Below are positions 57,029-64,000 of a stretch of DNA of 64,000 nucleotides, piece after piece. Made by a program: the position numbers and the translations under genes. Origin of the DNA: Sphingobacterium chungjuense (GTDB lineage: Bacteria > Bacteroidota > Bacteroidia > Sphingobacteriales > Sphingobacteriaceae); NCBI RefSeq assembly GCF_011316935.1, contig NZ_WLYS01000002.1:620001-684000 (forward strand), read 5' to 3'. Within the stretch, counting starts at the first letter, position 1, and each line of letters opens with the position of its first letter. The notes beneath the pieces are model-generated. The model was not told the origin of the DNA. It ran no database searches and worked only from the letters and a program-made list of their open reading frames with translations.

Positions 57029-57880
57029 TTATTCGGAAATTATGAATAGACCAATTCCTTGCAGAAAAGAAACCATAGCAACATCCATGTGTCCTAACCC
57101 CGCATAAACTTGGGAATGCACATTCTTTCCAGCCGCATGTGGCTCCAAAATCTGTAACAACTGATCAAATGGTTTCAGGCTCCATTCTGCATCCTCTGCC
57201 CCACCAATGCTTAAAAAAATCTTGTGCTCTCCCAAATTATCGTGCTCACCAAATCTCTTTTCCAGATAGAAATCACGATACCACAAAGATGGACTGGCAG
57301 CGATAAAACCAGCAAAATCATATCGCTGTAACTCAGCTTGCCTCAGCGAGCTGTACAGGGAGAAATATCCCCCAAAAGAATGGCCTGCTAATATCCTTTT
57401 CGCATTGGTAATACCATCCTTTTCCAATTTGGGCAATAATTCTTGCGTGAGAAATTGATAAAAATTTTCACCACCACCCGGAGTAGAAATTTCATCTGAA
57501 GCTAATGCCTCGGGATAGAGATAATCACGATTACGTAGTGAATCCATTCGCTGCAACGAGCCGTATCCTACACCTGCTAAAATCATAGCTGGCCAAATAC
57601 CTACTTCCTCATACTGATGCACAATCGGTGCTAATAGTGGAAAATAAAGGTCTGCATCTACTAGTACCACGACTGGGTAATTTTTCAGGGTATCTTGATG
57701 AAATTCTTTTGGATACTGGACACTAATATTGAATGTATCTTTTACGTGATTCGAATAAATACGTTCGGTCTTCCAAGCGCTGTTAGATGCTTCTTTTGAA
57801 GCTTCATTGATTTCGTTACAGGAATATAAACAGGTGCTTATTAGTATTACACCAAAAAATAAGTGGTTATTAATCATCAT
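57029..57880 (-). CDS. putative esterase, alpha/beta hydrolase (enterochelin-esterase-like), lipoprotein
   Basis: A 283-residue lipoprotein: the lipobox is TCLYSCNEIN. The nucleophile elbow is AGHSFGGYFSLY, the oxyanion region YPVVVLVDADLYFP and a catalytic histidine is near GLGHMDVAMVS. This is the D-family esterase fold (PF00756), which includes siderophore and feruloyl esterases. It is second in a two-gene unit: its start overlaps the upstream gene's end by 11 bp. The substrate is unknown. Confidence 0.85.
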   Translation of the reverse strand: MMINNHLFFGVILISTCLYSCNEINEASKEASNSAWKTERIYSNHVKDTFNISVQYPKEFHQDTLKNYPVVVLVDADLYFPLLAPIVHQYEEVGIWPAMILAGVGYGSLQRMDSLRNRDYLYPEALASDEISTPGGGENFYQFLTQELLPKLEKDGITNAKRILAGHSFGGYFSLYSSLRQAELQRYDFAGFIAASPSLWYRDFYLEKRFGEHDNLGEHKIFLSIGGAEDAEWSLKPFDQLLQILEPHAAGKNVHSQVYAGLGHMDVAMVSFLQGIGLFIISE

Positions 57881-58499
57881 GTTTAGATTTAATGTATTTC
57901 ATCAATTCGTAGAGTACAGTATCAGAAAGATCATTGGCCGAAGGCCGCTGTAGGCGGACAAATTCTTGCAAGTCTGCCCCCGAAAGCCCAGTCATTCTCT
58001 TCACTAATGTAGAATCAAAGTGCTGCTCGATGTAGCGCTCTTTATTATTCCACATATCATCCGTTTGCTCCGATGAATTTTTCTTTGTGGTCAACCTACC
58101 AATGATCGATAGAAGGTCAAGCGATATCAAACTTGATGTACTACTTGCCCGATTGGGCAATATCGGGTTATTAGATGTGGTGCGTTCGATAAAAATACTT
58201 TTCCAGCTTGGCGATGCTTTTTGGGATAATGTTTTAAAATAATGATGCACTTGCAAGCTATCTGCATTAAATAATGGACGATTGATCTGGATTTCATCCA
58301 ATACAATGGTGTCTGTATCCTGTCGGACAGGAAAGCGAAGATTTGAAGCTTGCAGACCAGAGGTGTCTTGCTGCCCGTAACAGGTAAGATTGAGCGTGCT
58401 ACAACTTGCTCGCATATTTATTGTTGAGATGTACCCGCTAGGCCAACTTGCAGCACATATGATTATGAGAATAGGGTAATAATAAAGTAGCGATTTCAA
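57870..58499 (-). CDS. hypothetical exported protein, Bacteroidota type
   Basis: A 209-residue protein with an N-terminal hydrophobic segment (YYYPILIIICAASWPSGY), likely a signal or anchor. The central and C-terminal region (ERYIEQHFDSTLVKRMTGLSGADLQEF, then LRP-like RLQRPSANDLSD) resembles the tail of Bacteroidota proteins that carry an N-terminal carboxypeptidase-regulatory-like domain. That N-terminal domain is absent here. No function is known. Translationally coupled to the esterase. Confidence 0.65.
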   Translation of the reverse strand: MKSLLYYYPILIIICAASWPSGYISTINMRASCSTLNLTCYGQQDTSGLQASNLRFPVRQDTDTIVLDEIQINRPLFNADSLQVHHYFKTLSQKASPSWKSIFIERTTSNNPILPNRASSTSSLISLDLLSIIGRLTTKKNSSEQTDDMWNNKERYIEQHFDSTLVKRMTGLSGADLQEFVRLQRPSANDLSDTVLYELMKYIKSKHDD

Positions 58500-58545
58500 T
58501 AGGTTGTCGATTTGAATAGCAAGATAAAATCATATTATATTGATT

Positions 58546-58668
58546 GAAAGAACTTTAACGAACCTTAACACCGCTGATACCTACAGGCGATTAGAAGATC
58601 ATGTCGTGCAGGAGCATTACGCCTCTGACCACCTACCCGTCACAGCCGTGTTACGGTGGATCCGCTAA
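58546..58668 (+). pseudogene. C-terminal remnant of an endonuclease/exonuclease/phosphatase family gene
   Basis: One frame reads TADTYRRLEDHVVQEHYAS, then DHLPVTAVLRWIR and a stop at 58666-58668. SDHLPV is the conserved catalytic Asp-His end of the EEP family, and TYR is also found in it. An in-frame stop lies at 58525-58527 with no usable start between. Only about 40 codons remain, so this is a decayed or truncated gene. Confidence 0.6.
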
Positions 58669-58743
58669 CTCTTTGTGATATTTTACCTATCTTAATACCT
58701 TCAATTAGAATAATCTACTTCTCTACCAATAGTAAACGGACGC

Positions 58744-60033
58744 ATGTCTGAAAAACAGCTAAACATGACATCAAGTAAAATAATAAGACGCGATTTTATT
58801 AAGAAAGCGCTGGTTGGAGCGGCGGCCTTTGCCATCGTACCCAGACATGTACTGGGCGGAAATGGTTTCCTAGCACCAAGCGACCACCTCACCAAAGGCG
58901 TTATCGGCGTGGGCTCTATGGGTCGCGGGCATTTTGACTACGCGGGAACGAAAACAGTCGCTATCTGCGACGTCGATACACGGCATTTGGCGCTGGCGCA
59001 AAAACAATTGAAAGATCGTGCGACGGAATACCGTGATTATCGCGATCTGATCCAAGATGCACAAGTAGATATTGTACATATCGCTACGCCGCCGCATTGG
59101 CATGGAATTATGGCGGTAGATGCCGCAAGAGCAGGCAAAGATATTTGGTGTGAAAAGCCGATGACGCGTACTATTGGTGAAGGAAAAAGAGTAAAAGAAG
59201 CCATCGCTCAACATGGCAATATGTTTCGCTTAAATACTTGGTTTCGCTACGACCGCGATTTTTATGGTATGCAAGTACCCGTCAAAAAGATTAAAAAACT
59301 AGTCGACACGGGGATGTTGGGTTGGCCGCTCAAGGTGACGATCAGTAAGCATACAGGATTTGATTGGAAGTTTTACTGGGTGGGCAATGAAAATCTACCC
59401 GAAGAGCAGATTCCAGCAGAATTAGATTATGATATGTGGTTAGGGCCGGCTCCTTACAAACCATACAGCACACATCGTGTGCATACCACGTTTCGTGGTT
59501 ATTGGGATTACGATGGCGGCGGATTGGGTGATATGGGCCAACATTATTTGGATCCGGTACAATATTTTTTGGGGAAAGACAACGAAAGTCCGGTCAAGAT
59601 CGAAGTGGACGCACCGCAGCAGCATTATGATGCCGTGGGAACTTGGCGAAAGATCACCTACACCTATGCTGATGGTTGCCAAATCGTATTGGATGGAGCA
59701 GGCTCAGAAGTCGGAAAACCCTATATAGAGGGGCCAGATGGCAAGCTATTTAAAGGTTTTGTTTCCGATATCCCCAACTTGGAGCGGAAGCTGTCACAAT
59801 ATCCAGATCCTGCACCGCAGGTCGACGATTTCCTAGAGTCTTGTCGCTCTAGGCAGAAGTTTGCGCTCAACGATGAGAATGGATACTACTCGGCCACATT
59901 GGTAAACCTTGGCTTGGCCGCACTGCGACTGAATCGCACCTTACATTATGATTCCGACAAGCAAGAATTTGTGGGAGATCCGGGTGCCAATCGCCTAATT
60001 AATCAACCGATGCGTGGACCTTGGACTATTTAA
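58744..60033 (+). CDS. Gfo/Idh/MocA family oxidoreductase with Tat-type signal
   Basis: A 429-residue NAD(P)-dependent oxidoreductase. A twin-arginine signal starts KIIRRDFIKKALVGAAAFAI, so it is exported folded with cofactor; an ATG at 58765 is an alternative start. The Rossmann start is GVIGVGSMGRGHF, followed by CEKPMTRT with the catalytic lysine of the family. DGGGLGDMGQHYLDP carries a conserved His. Family members oxidise sugars, often at C3. The next gene starts 4 bp later and encodes DUF1080 domains, pointing to 3-keto sugar chemistry in the periplasm. Confidence 0.88.
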   Translation: MSEKQLNMTSSKIIRRDFIKKALVGAAAFAIVPRHVLGGNGFLAPSDHLTKGVIGVGSMGRGHFDYAGTKTVAICDVDTRHLALAQKQLKDRATEYRDYRDLIQDAQVDIVHIATPPHWHGIMAVDAARAGKDIWCEKPMTRTIGEGKRVKEAIAQHGNMFRLNTWFRYDRDFYGMQVPVKKIKKLVDTGMLGWPLKVTISKHTGFDWKFYWVGNENLPEEQIPAELDYDMWLGPAPYKPYSTHRVHTTFRGYWDYDGGGLGDMGQHYLDPVQYFLGKDNESPVKIEVDAPQQHYDAVGTWRKITYTYADGCQIVLDGAGSEVGKPYIEGPDGKLFKGFVSDIPNLERKLSQYPDPAPQVDDFLESCRSRQKFALNDENGYYSATLVNLGLAALRLNRTLHYDSDKQEFVGDPGANRLINQPMRGPWTI

Positions 60034-60036
60034 AAG

Positions 60037-63000
60037 ATGCTCATGAAAAGAATTAGCTATATATTATCATTTCTGTTGCTGCACAGCTTTGCCTATGCGC
60101 AACTGCCAACAGATCGTACGACCACGACTAAGATTGCGGATTTGCTCATGCAACAGCCTGCTGAAAAATTCGAGACATTCTCTGGTGCGATGCAGGAGCT
60201 CGAGCATTTCACAGTGGCGGAGATCACTACTTTGGTTAAAGAAATTGAAAAGAAAAATACCGACATTACCCCGATCACCTACGCGCTCAATTCTTATGCC
60301 TATGATGTGATGCAGGATGGCAAAGAAAGCCAGCGTAAAATATTCGTCGAAGGATTGAGCAAAAGCCTAAGCCAACTGCAACAAACAGAGAAAAAAGCCT
60401 TTGTCTTGGAATTATTAAAAAAGGTGGGAAATAATGAGAGTTTGACTATGATTGCTCCTTACCTATCGGATGACAATTTAGTAGATGATGCGACGTTAGT
60501 TATACATGCTATTGGCACTCCAGAAGCGGTAGAGACATTGATTAAAGCCTTGCAAAGTGCGAAAAGCGAGAAACAGGCTACTGCTGTGATCACCGCATTA
60601 GGTGATCTTAAAGCGAAGCAGTCAGAGTCGCTTATCATCGCTAGCCTCGATCAATACAATAATTCGGCATTTCGGCGCAACGCCTACATGGCACTCAGCA
60701 AAATCGCTGGCAGTACATCCGAAAAGATATTTTTAGAAAAAGCAGCAGAAGTAGCATATGTTTATGAGCCGACCAACGTGGCTTCACTTAGCCTAGATTA
60801 TGCGTCCAACCGCTTAGCACAAGGAGATAAAAAAGGGGCAGAAAAAATCATCAATACCGTATTTCAACAAACCAACATCACCCAGTCTGCAGCCCTTAAA
60901 GGAAGAGCTTTGGCCTTATCTGCTGCCTTACATCCAGCAAAAGCCAAGAAAGAAATACTTCGGGGCATACAATCGTCCAACGCCACTTATCGCGGCATTG
61001 CCCTGCAATTATTAACGGAATATGGCTCGAAAAAAGAAAGTCGCGCGTTGATTGGAATGTTAAAAAAGGCATCGCCAGATGCGCAAGAGAGCTTGTTTGA
61101 TTTCCTAGGCGAACAAGGTGAAGATCAATATGCTAAACCCATCGAAACCAGCTTAGCGGATACCAAAGATAGCCGTGTGAAGGTGGCCGCTTTGCGAGCC
61201 TTAGTGCGATTGGAAAATGAATCGGCCACGAAGCGCATGATACAAGAAATATCGCAGGTAGATCAAGAAGGAAAAGAGGCGATCAAAGATTTACTATTAA
61301 GTACGTCAGATCCGAAAGCGGTGCAGGAAGTTCAGGAAGCCTTATCCAACTCGGATGCAGCATCGCAAGTTATTTTATTACAATTTCTTTCTACACGCTC
61401 CAACAAAGAATCCTTCGAAGTGGTGATCCCTTTACTAGCATCTACGGATTCATTAACACGCAAAGAAGCATACAAAACACTACCTGCCTTAGCCAGTGCG
61501 GAGCAACTGGATCAGCTTCTTCCTCTTGCTAACAATGCGACGACTCCGCAAGAATTGTCGTACGTACAGCAGGCAGTGATCAATGCACTTAAGGCACATA
61601 ACAGCACATCTGCAAGCATCCAACAATTGGCGACAAGCCTTTCGCTGGCAGATAATAAACAGGTCGCCTTCTTATTTCCGATTTTTGCGGGCGTTGGTGA
61701 CGATAATGCTTTGTCATTAGTACAAGAAGCGTTGAATACTTCAAACAATCGGGCGATCGCAATACAAACGTTGGCAAATTGGTCTGAGCCAACGGCTCTA
61801 CCAACCTTGATTATGCTTTCTCGTACAGAAAAGGGTGAATCCTTGAGTGTGGTATTAAGTGGATTGGTGAAGCAAGTAAACCGCAGCGTTGCCAAACCTG
61901 ATCAGAAAACACTTTACCTAAAAGATGCCTTCGCGCGAGCAGAAAGCATTCCTCAAAAACGTATGATTTTACAAAGTCTGCAATCAACAGGCACATTTCA
62001 GGCATTGGCCTTCGCCGGCCAATACCTGACCGATCCGGATCTGAAACGTACTGCTACTGGCACTGTGATGAACATTGCTTTGGATAATCGTGCCTTTACA
62101 GGAAAAATGGTTAAAGCTTTGCTAACTCAGTGCATAGCAAACCTAGCTGGTGAAGAAAGCGCTTATCTCTCTGCTGCGATTGAACGTCATTTGGCAGAAA
62201 TGCCTAACACGGAAAGTTACGTCTCCTTATTTAATGGCAAAGATTTAAGTGGCTGGAAAGGTTTAGTCGAAGATCCGATCAAGCGCAATGCAATGTCTAC
62301 GCAAGAGTTGACCAAAAAGCAAGTCGCAGCTGATCAGGACATGCGCGCTAATTGGACTGCCGAGAATGGTATGTTGGTCTTTGGCGGAAAAGGTGATAAC
62401 ATCGCGACCGATAAACAGTACGGTGATTTTGAGCTATTGGTAGATTGGAAATTGGATCCGCAAGGTGAAGAACCTGATGCTGGGATTTATCTTCGCGGCA
62501 CGCCGCAAGTGCAAATCTGGGATATCTCGCGTGTAAATGTCGGCGCACAGGTTGGTTCTGGCGGTTTGTATAACAACAAAACGCACGCAAAAGATCCTTT
62601 GAAAGTAGCTGACAACGCATTAGGCGAATGGAATACTTTTAAAATTAAAATGGTGGGCGATAAGGTATGGGTATGGTTAAACGGTGAGCAAGTCGTCGAC
62701 AGCACCGTGCTGGAAAACTATTGGGATCGCAATCAACCGATCTTCCCGATGGAACAGATCGAATTGCAGGCGCATGGCTCCAAAGTATGGTATCGCGATA
62801 TTTACCTCAAAGAGCTACCACGTAAGGAAGTTTTCCAAGTTACTGCTACGGAACAGCAAGAAGGTTTTGAGATGTTATTTGATGGCACGCACTTAGATAA
62901 TTGGACAGAATCGACTGCCTACGAAATCACACCAGAAGGCCACTTACGCGCTAATCCAGATGCTAAGTTTGGCAAAAACCTGTACACCAAAGAAGAGTTT

Positions 63001-63435
63001 GGCGACTTTGTATATCGCTTTGATTTCAAACTAACCCCAGGAGCAAACAATGGTGTGGGGATACGCACGCCACTAGAAGGTGATGCCGCTTATGTCGGTA
63101 CTGAAATCCAGATTTTGGATAACGATGCCGATATCTACAAAAACCTGAAAGAACATCAATACCACGGATCGGCCTATGGTGTTATCGCCGCTAAACGCGA
63201 AGGATTAAAACCACTAGGCGAATGGAATACGCAAGAAATCTATGTAAAAGGTAATCACGTGCGGGTCACCCTGAATGGCATCGTGATATTGGATGGTGAT
63301 TTGGCCGAAGCCTCTAAAAATGGCACGCTAGATGGCAAAGATCATCCTGGATTGAAAAATAAGAAAGGACACCTGGGTTTCTTAGGCCATGGCTCGGAAG
63401 TCTTCTTCCGAAATATTCGGATAAAACGCTTATAG
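60037..63435 (+). CDS. exported HEAT-repeat protein with two DUF1080 (3-keto-glycoside hydrolase/lyase-like) domains
   Basis: A 1132-residue protein with signal peptide (YILSFLLLHSFAYAQ). Residues about 60-710 are HEAT-like alpha repeats. Two DUF1080 domains follow: the first begins YVSLFNGKDLSGWKGL near residue 730 and has GDFELLVDWKLDP and GIYLRGTPQVQIWD. The second begins EMLFDGTHLDNWTE near residue 945 and has FVYRFDFKLTPGANNGVGIRTP and ILDNDAD. Recent Bacteroides work links DUF1080 proteins to cleavage of 3-keto-glycosides. It is 3 bp after the Gfo/Idh gene and clearly in an operon with it. Confidence 0.85.
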   Translation: MLMKRISYILSFLLLHSFAYAQLPTDRTTTTKIADLLMQQPAEKFETFSGAMQELEHFTVAEITTLVKEIEKKNTDITPITYALNSYAYDVMQDGKESQRKIFVEGLSKSLSQLQQTEKKAFVLELLKKVGNNESLTMIAPYLSDDNLVDDATLVIHAIGTPEAVETLIKALQSAKSEKQATAVITALGDLKAKQSESLIIASLDQYNNSAFRRNAYMALSKIAGSTSEKIFLEKAAEVAYVYEPTNVASLSLDYASNRLAQGDKKGAEKIINTVFQQTNITQSAALKGRALALSAALHPAKAKKEILRGIQSSNATYRGIALQLLTEYGSKKESRALIGMLKKASPDAQESLFDFLGEQGEDQYAKPIETSLADTKDSRVKVAALRALVRLENESATKRMIQEISQVDQEGKEAIKDLLLSTSDPKAVQEVQEALSNSDAASQVILLQFLSTRSNKESFEVVIPLLASTDSLTRKEAYKTLPALASAEQLDQLLPLANNATTPQELSYVQQAVINALKAHNSTSASIQQLATSLSLADNKQVAFLFPIFAGVGDDNALSLVQEALNTSNNRAIAIQTLANWSEPTALPTLIMLSRTEKGESLSVVLSGLVKQVNRSVAKPDQKTLYLKDAFARAESIPQKRMILQSLQSTGTFQALAFAGQYLTDPDLKRTATGTVMNIALDNRAFTGKMVKALLTQCIANLAGEESAYLSAAIERHLAEMPNTESYVSLFNGKDLSGWKGLVEDPIKRNAMSTQELTKKQVAADQDMRANWTAENGMLVFGGKGDNIATDKQYGDFELLVDWKLDPQGEEPDAGIYLRGTPQVQIWDISRVNVGAQVGSGGLYNNKTHAKDPLKVADNALGEWNTFKIKMVGDKVWVWLNGEQVVDSTVLENYWDRNQPIFPMEQIELQAHGSKVWYRDIYLKELPRKEVFQVTATEQQEGFEMLFDGTHLDNWTESTAYEITPEGHLRANPDAKFGKNLYTKEEFGDFVYRFDFKLTPGANNGVGIRTPLEGDAAYVGTEIQILDNDADIYKNLKEHQYHGSAYGVIAAKREGLKPLGEWNTQEIYVKGNHVRVTLNGIVILDGDLAEASKNGTLDGKDHPGLKNKKGHLGFLGHGSEVFFRNIRIKRL

Positions 63436-63824
63436 CATTTATTGTATTGACATGTAAAGTGGTTGTATCATAATTGAAACACCCGACAACAAAACAGAAT
63501 ATAATTTTGTCAGCCTGAATAAAAGTCTTGGTTACCCAAGAAAAGAGCCGAATCTACTCAGAATTCGGCTCTTTCAATACTAAAAGCATAGCCTCTCGAA
63601 ATATTTGACCTCAATTAACCAAAATCTACTTTTCATACAACCTATTTTGTTTAACGGATTTAGGCTAGAGAGAACTTGATCCTTAATTTTTACTATAACT
63701 GGCTGAAAGACTGATTTTTTCAATAATTATCTCATGAAAAAGCAATTATTAGGTAATAGATAAAGACACTATGTAAATTTCCCACCTATGGGGTCATAAA
63801 CTTTTTAAATATTTTCAATAAAAC
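63436..63824. other. intergenic stretch with a terminator hairpin, no gene recognised
   Basis: Only the hairpin at 63542-63574 is evident in this AT-rich region; I see no coding frame. Confidence 0.45.
63542..63574. terminator. terminator-like hairpin after the DUF1080 gene
   Basis: A 12-bp perfect stem AAAGAGCCGAAT/ATTCGGCTCTTT with a 9-base loop, 107 bp after the stop. The T-tract is short on the plus strand and longer on the minus. Confidence 0.65.
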
Positions 63825-63854
63825 TTTGATTTGAGAGATTTATCAATAGATTTG
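63825..63854 (+). promoter_or_regulatory. promoter of the gene at the right edge
   Basis: TTTG at 63825-63828 and TAGATTTG at 63847-63854 with 18 bases between match the Bacteroidota consensus in both elements. The expected start is near 63858. Confidence 0.6.
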
Positions 63855-63902
63855 TTACAACCGTTATTAATGAATAGTCTTTAACGTTAAGACACTACGC
63901 TT

Positions 63903-64000
63903 GTGAGTCAGACCAAAATCTCTATTATGAAGGCGCTATGCTTTCGACGCTTACAATCGGTGAGCGAAATCGCCTCGACAATAGATCGGAGTATTCCTAG
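63903..64000 (+). CDS. start of a probable ROK-type transcriptional regulator, truncated by the window edge
   Basis: A frame open to the right edge reads VSQTKISIMKALCFRRLQ, then SVSEIASTIDRSIP. It starts at GTG 63903 or ATG 63927. The pattern of a KALxF helix followed by SVSEIASTIDRSIP resembles the N-terminal helix-turn-helix of Bacteroidota ROK (NagC/XylR) regulators. A good promoter lies 49 bp upstream. Only 32 residues are visible, so the family call is tentative. If correct, it may control the adjacent sugar-oxidation operon. Confidence 0.5.
   Translation, partial: MSQTKISIMKALCFRRLQSVSEIASTIDRSIP

Overview
The window is a chromosomal segment of a Bacteroidota bacterium, most likely a Sphingobacteriaceae member such as Sphingobacterium or Pedobacter. 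This rests on the SusC/SusD pair, promoters of the TTTG-N18/19-TAnnTTTG type, DASH cryptochrome, NlpE-like and FeoB-associated proteins, Bacteroidota-type Lon and KatG sequences, and moderate GC. No rRNA, tRNA, CRISPR array, insertion sequence or prophage was found.

Layout. 1-5.0 kb: a GH95 glycosidase cut by the left edge, an AraC regulator, an L-galactonate dehydrogenase and tagaturonate reductase, together reading as an L-galactoside utilisation locus. 5-10.2 kb: asparagine synthetase, a UbiD decarboxylase and a Rossmann-fold protein. 10.4-20.7 kb: DASH cryptochrome, ClC channel, overlapping ada-alkB repair genes, an MscS channel, a Crp-type regulator, exported superoxide dismutase, FabH and a secreted astacin-type metalloprotease. 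20.7-30.6 kb: a decayed second astacin gene, a phosphoesterase, a YiiX-type hydrolase, KatG, a NYN-LOTUS protein, a response regulator and a DgkA-type kinase. Four copies of a short repeat with a terminator hairpin, probably a small-RNA family, lie between these genes. 30.7-38.4 kb: glutathione peroxidase, a flavin-binding stress protein, NlpE, a DtxR-type regulator divergent from a diheme cytochrome-Rieske-porin operon, and a histidine kinase. 38.5-43.4 kb: an isolated SusC/SusD pair. 43.7-56.9 kb: GlmM, a PAP2-ZIP pair, a MarR regulator divergent from feoA-feoB-Cys-rich protein, an amino-acid permease, a TPR protein, Lon, an Fe-S-less-looking photolyase homologue and an acetyltransferase. 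57-64 kb: an esterase pair, a nuclease gene remnant, a Gfo/Idh oxidoreductase coupled to a HEAT/DUF1080 protein (a probable 3-keto-glycoside pathway), and the start of a probable ROK-type repressor at the right edge.

Two themes recur. One is glycan catabolism by both hydrolytic and apparently oxidative routes. The other is stress defence: two photolyase-family proteins, Ada/AlkB, SOD, KatG, glutathione peroxidase and Lon. Metal handling forms a third group (FeoAB, ZIP, DtxR-type regulator). The most novel-looking signal is the four-copy small-RNA-like element at 21.6, 23.1, 29.0 and 29.2 kb.
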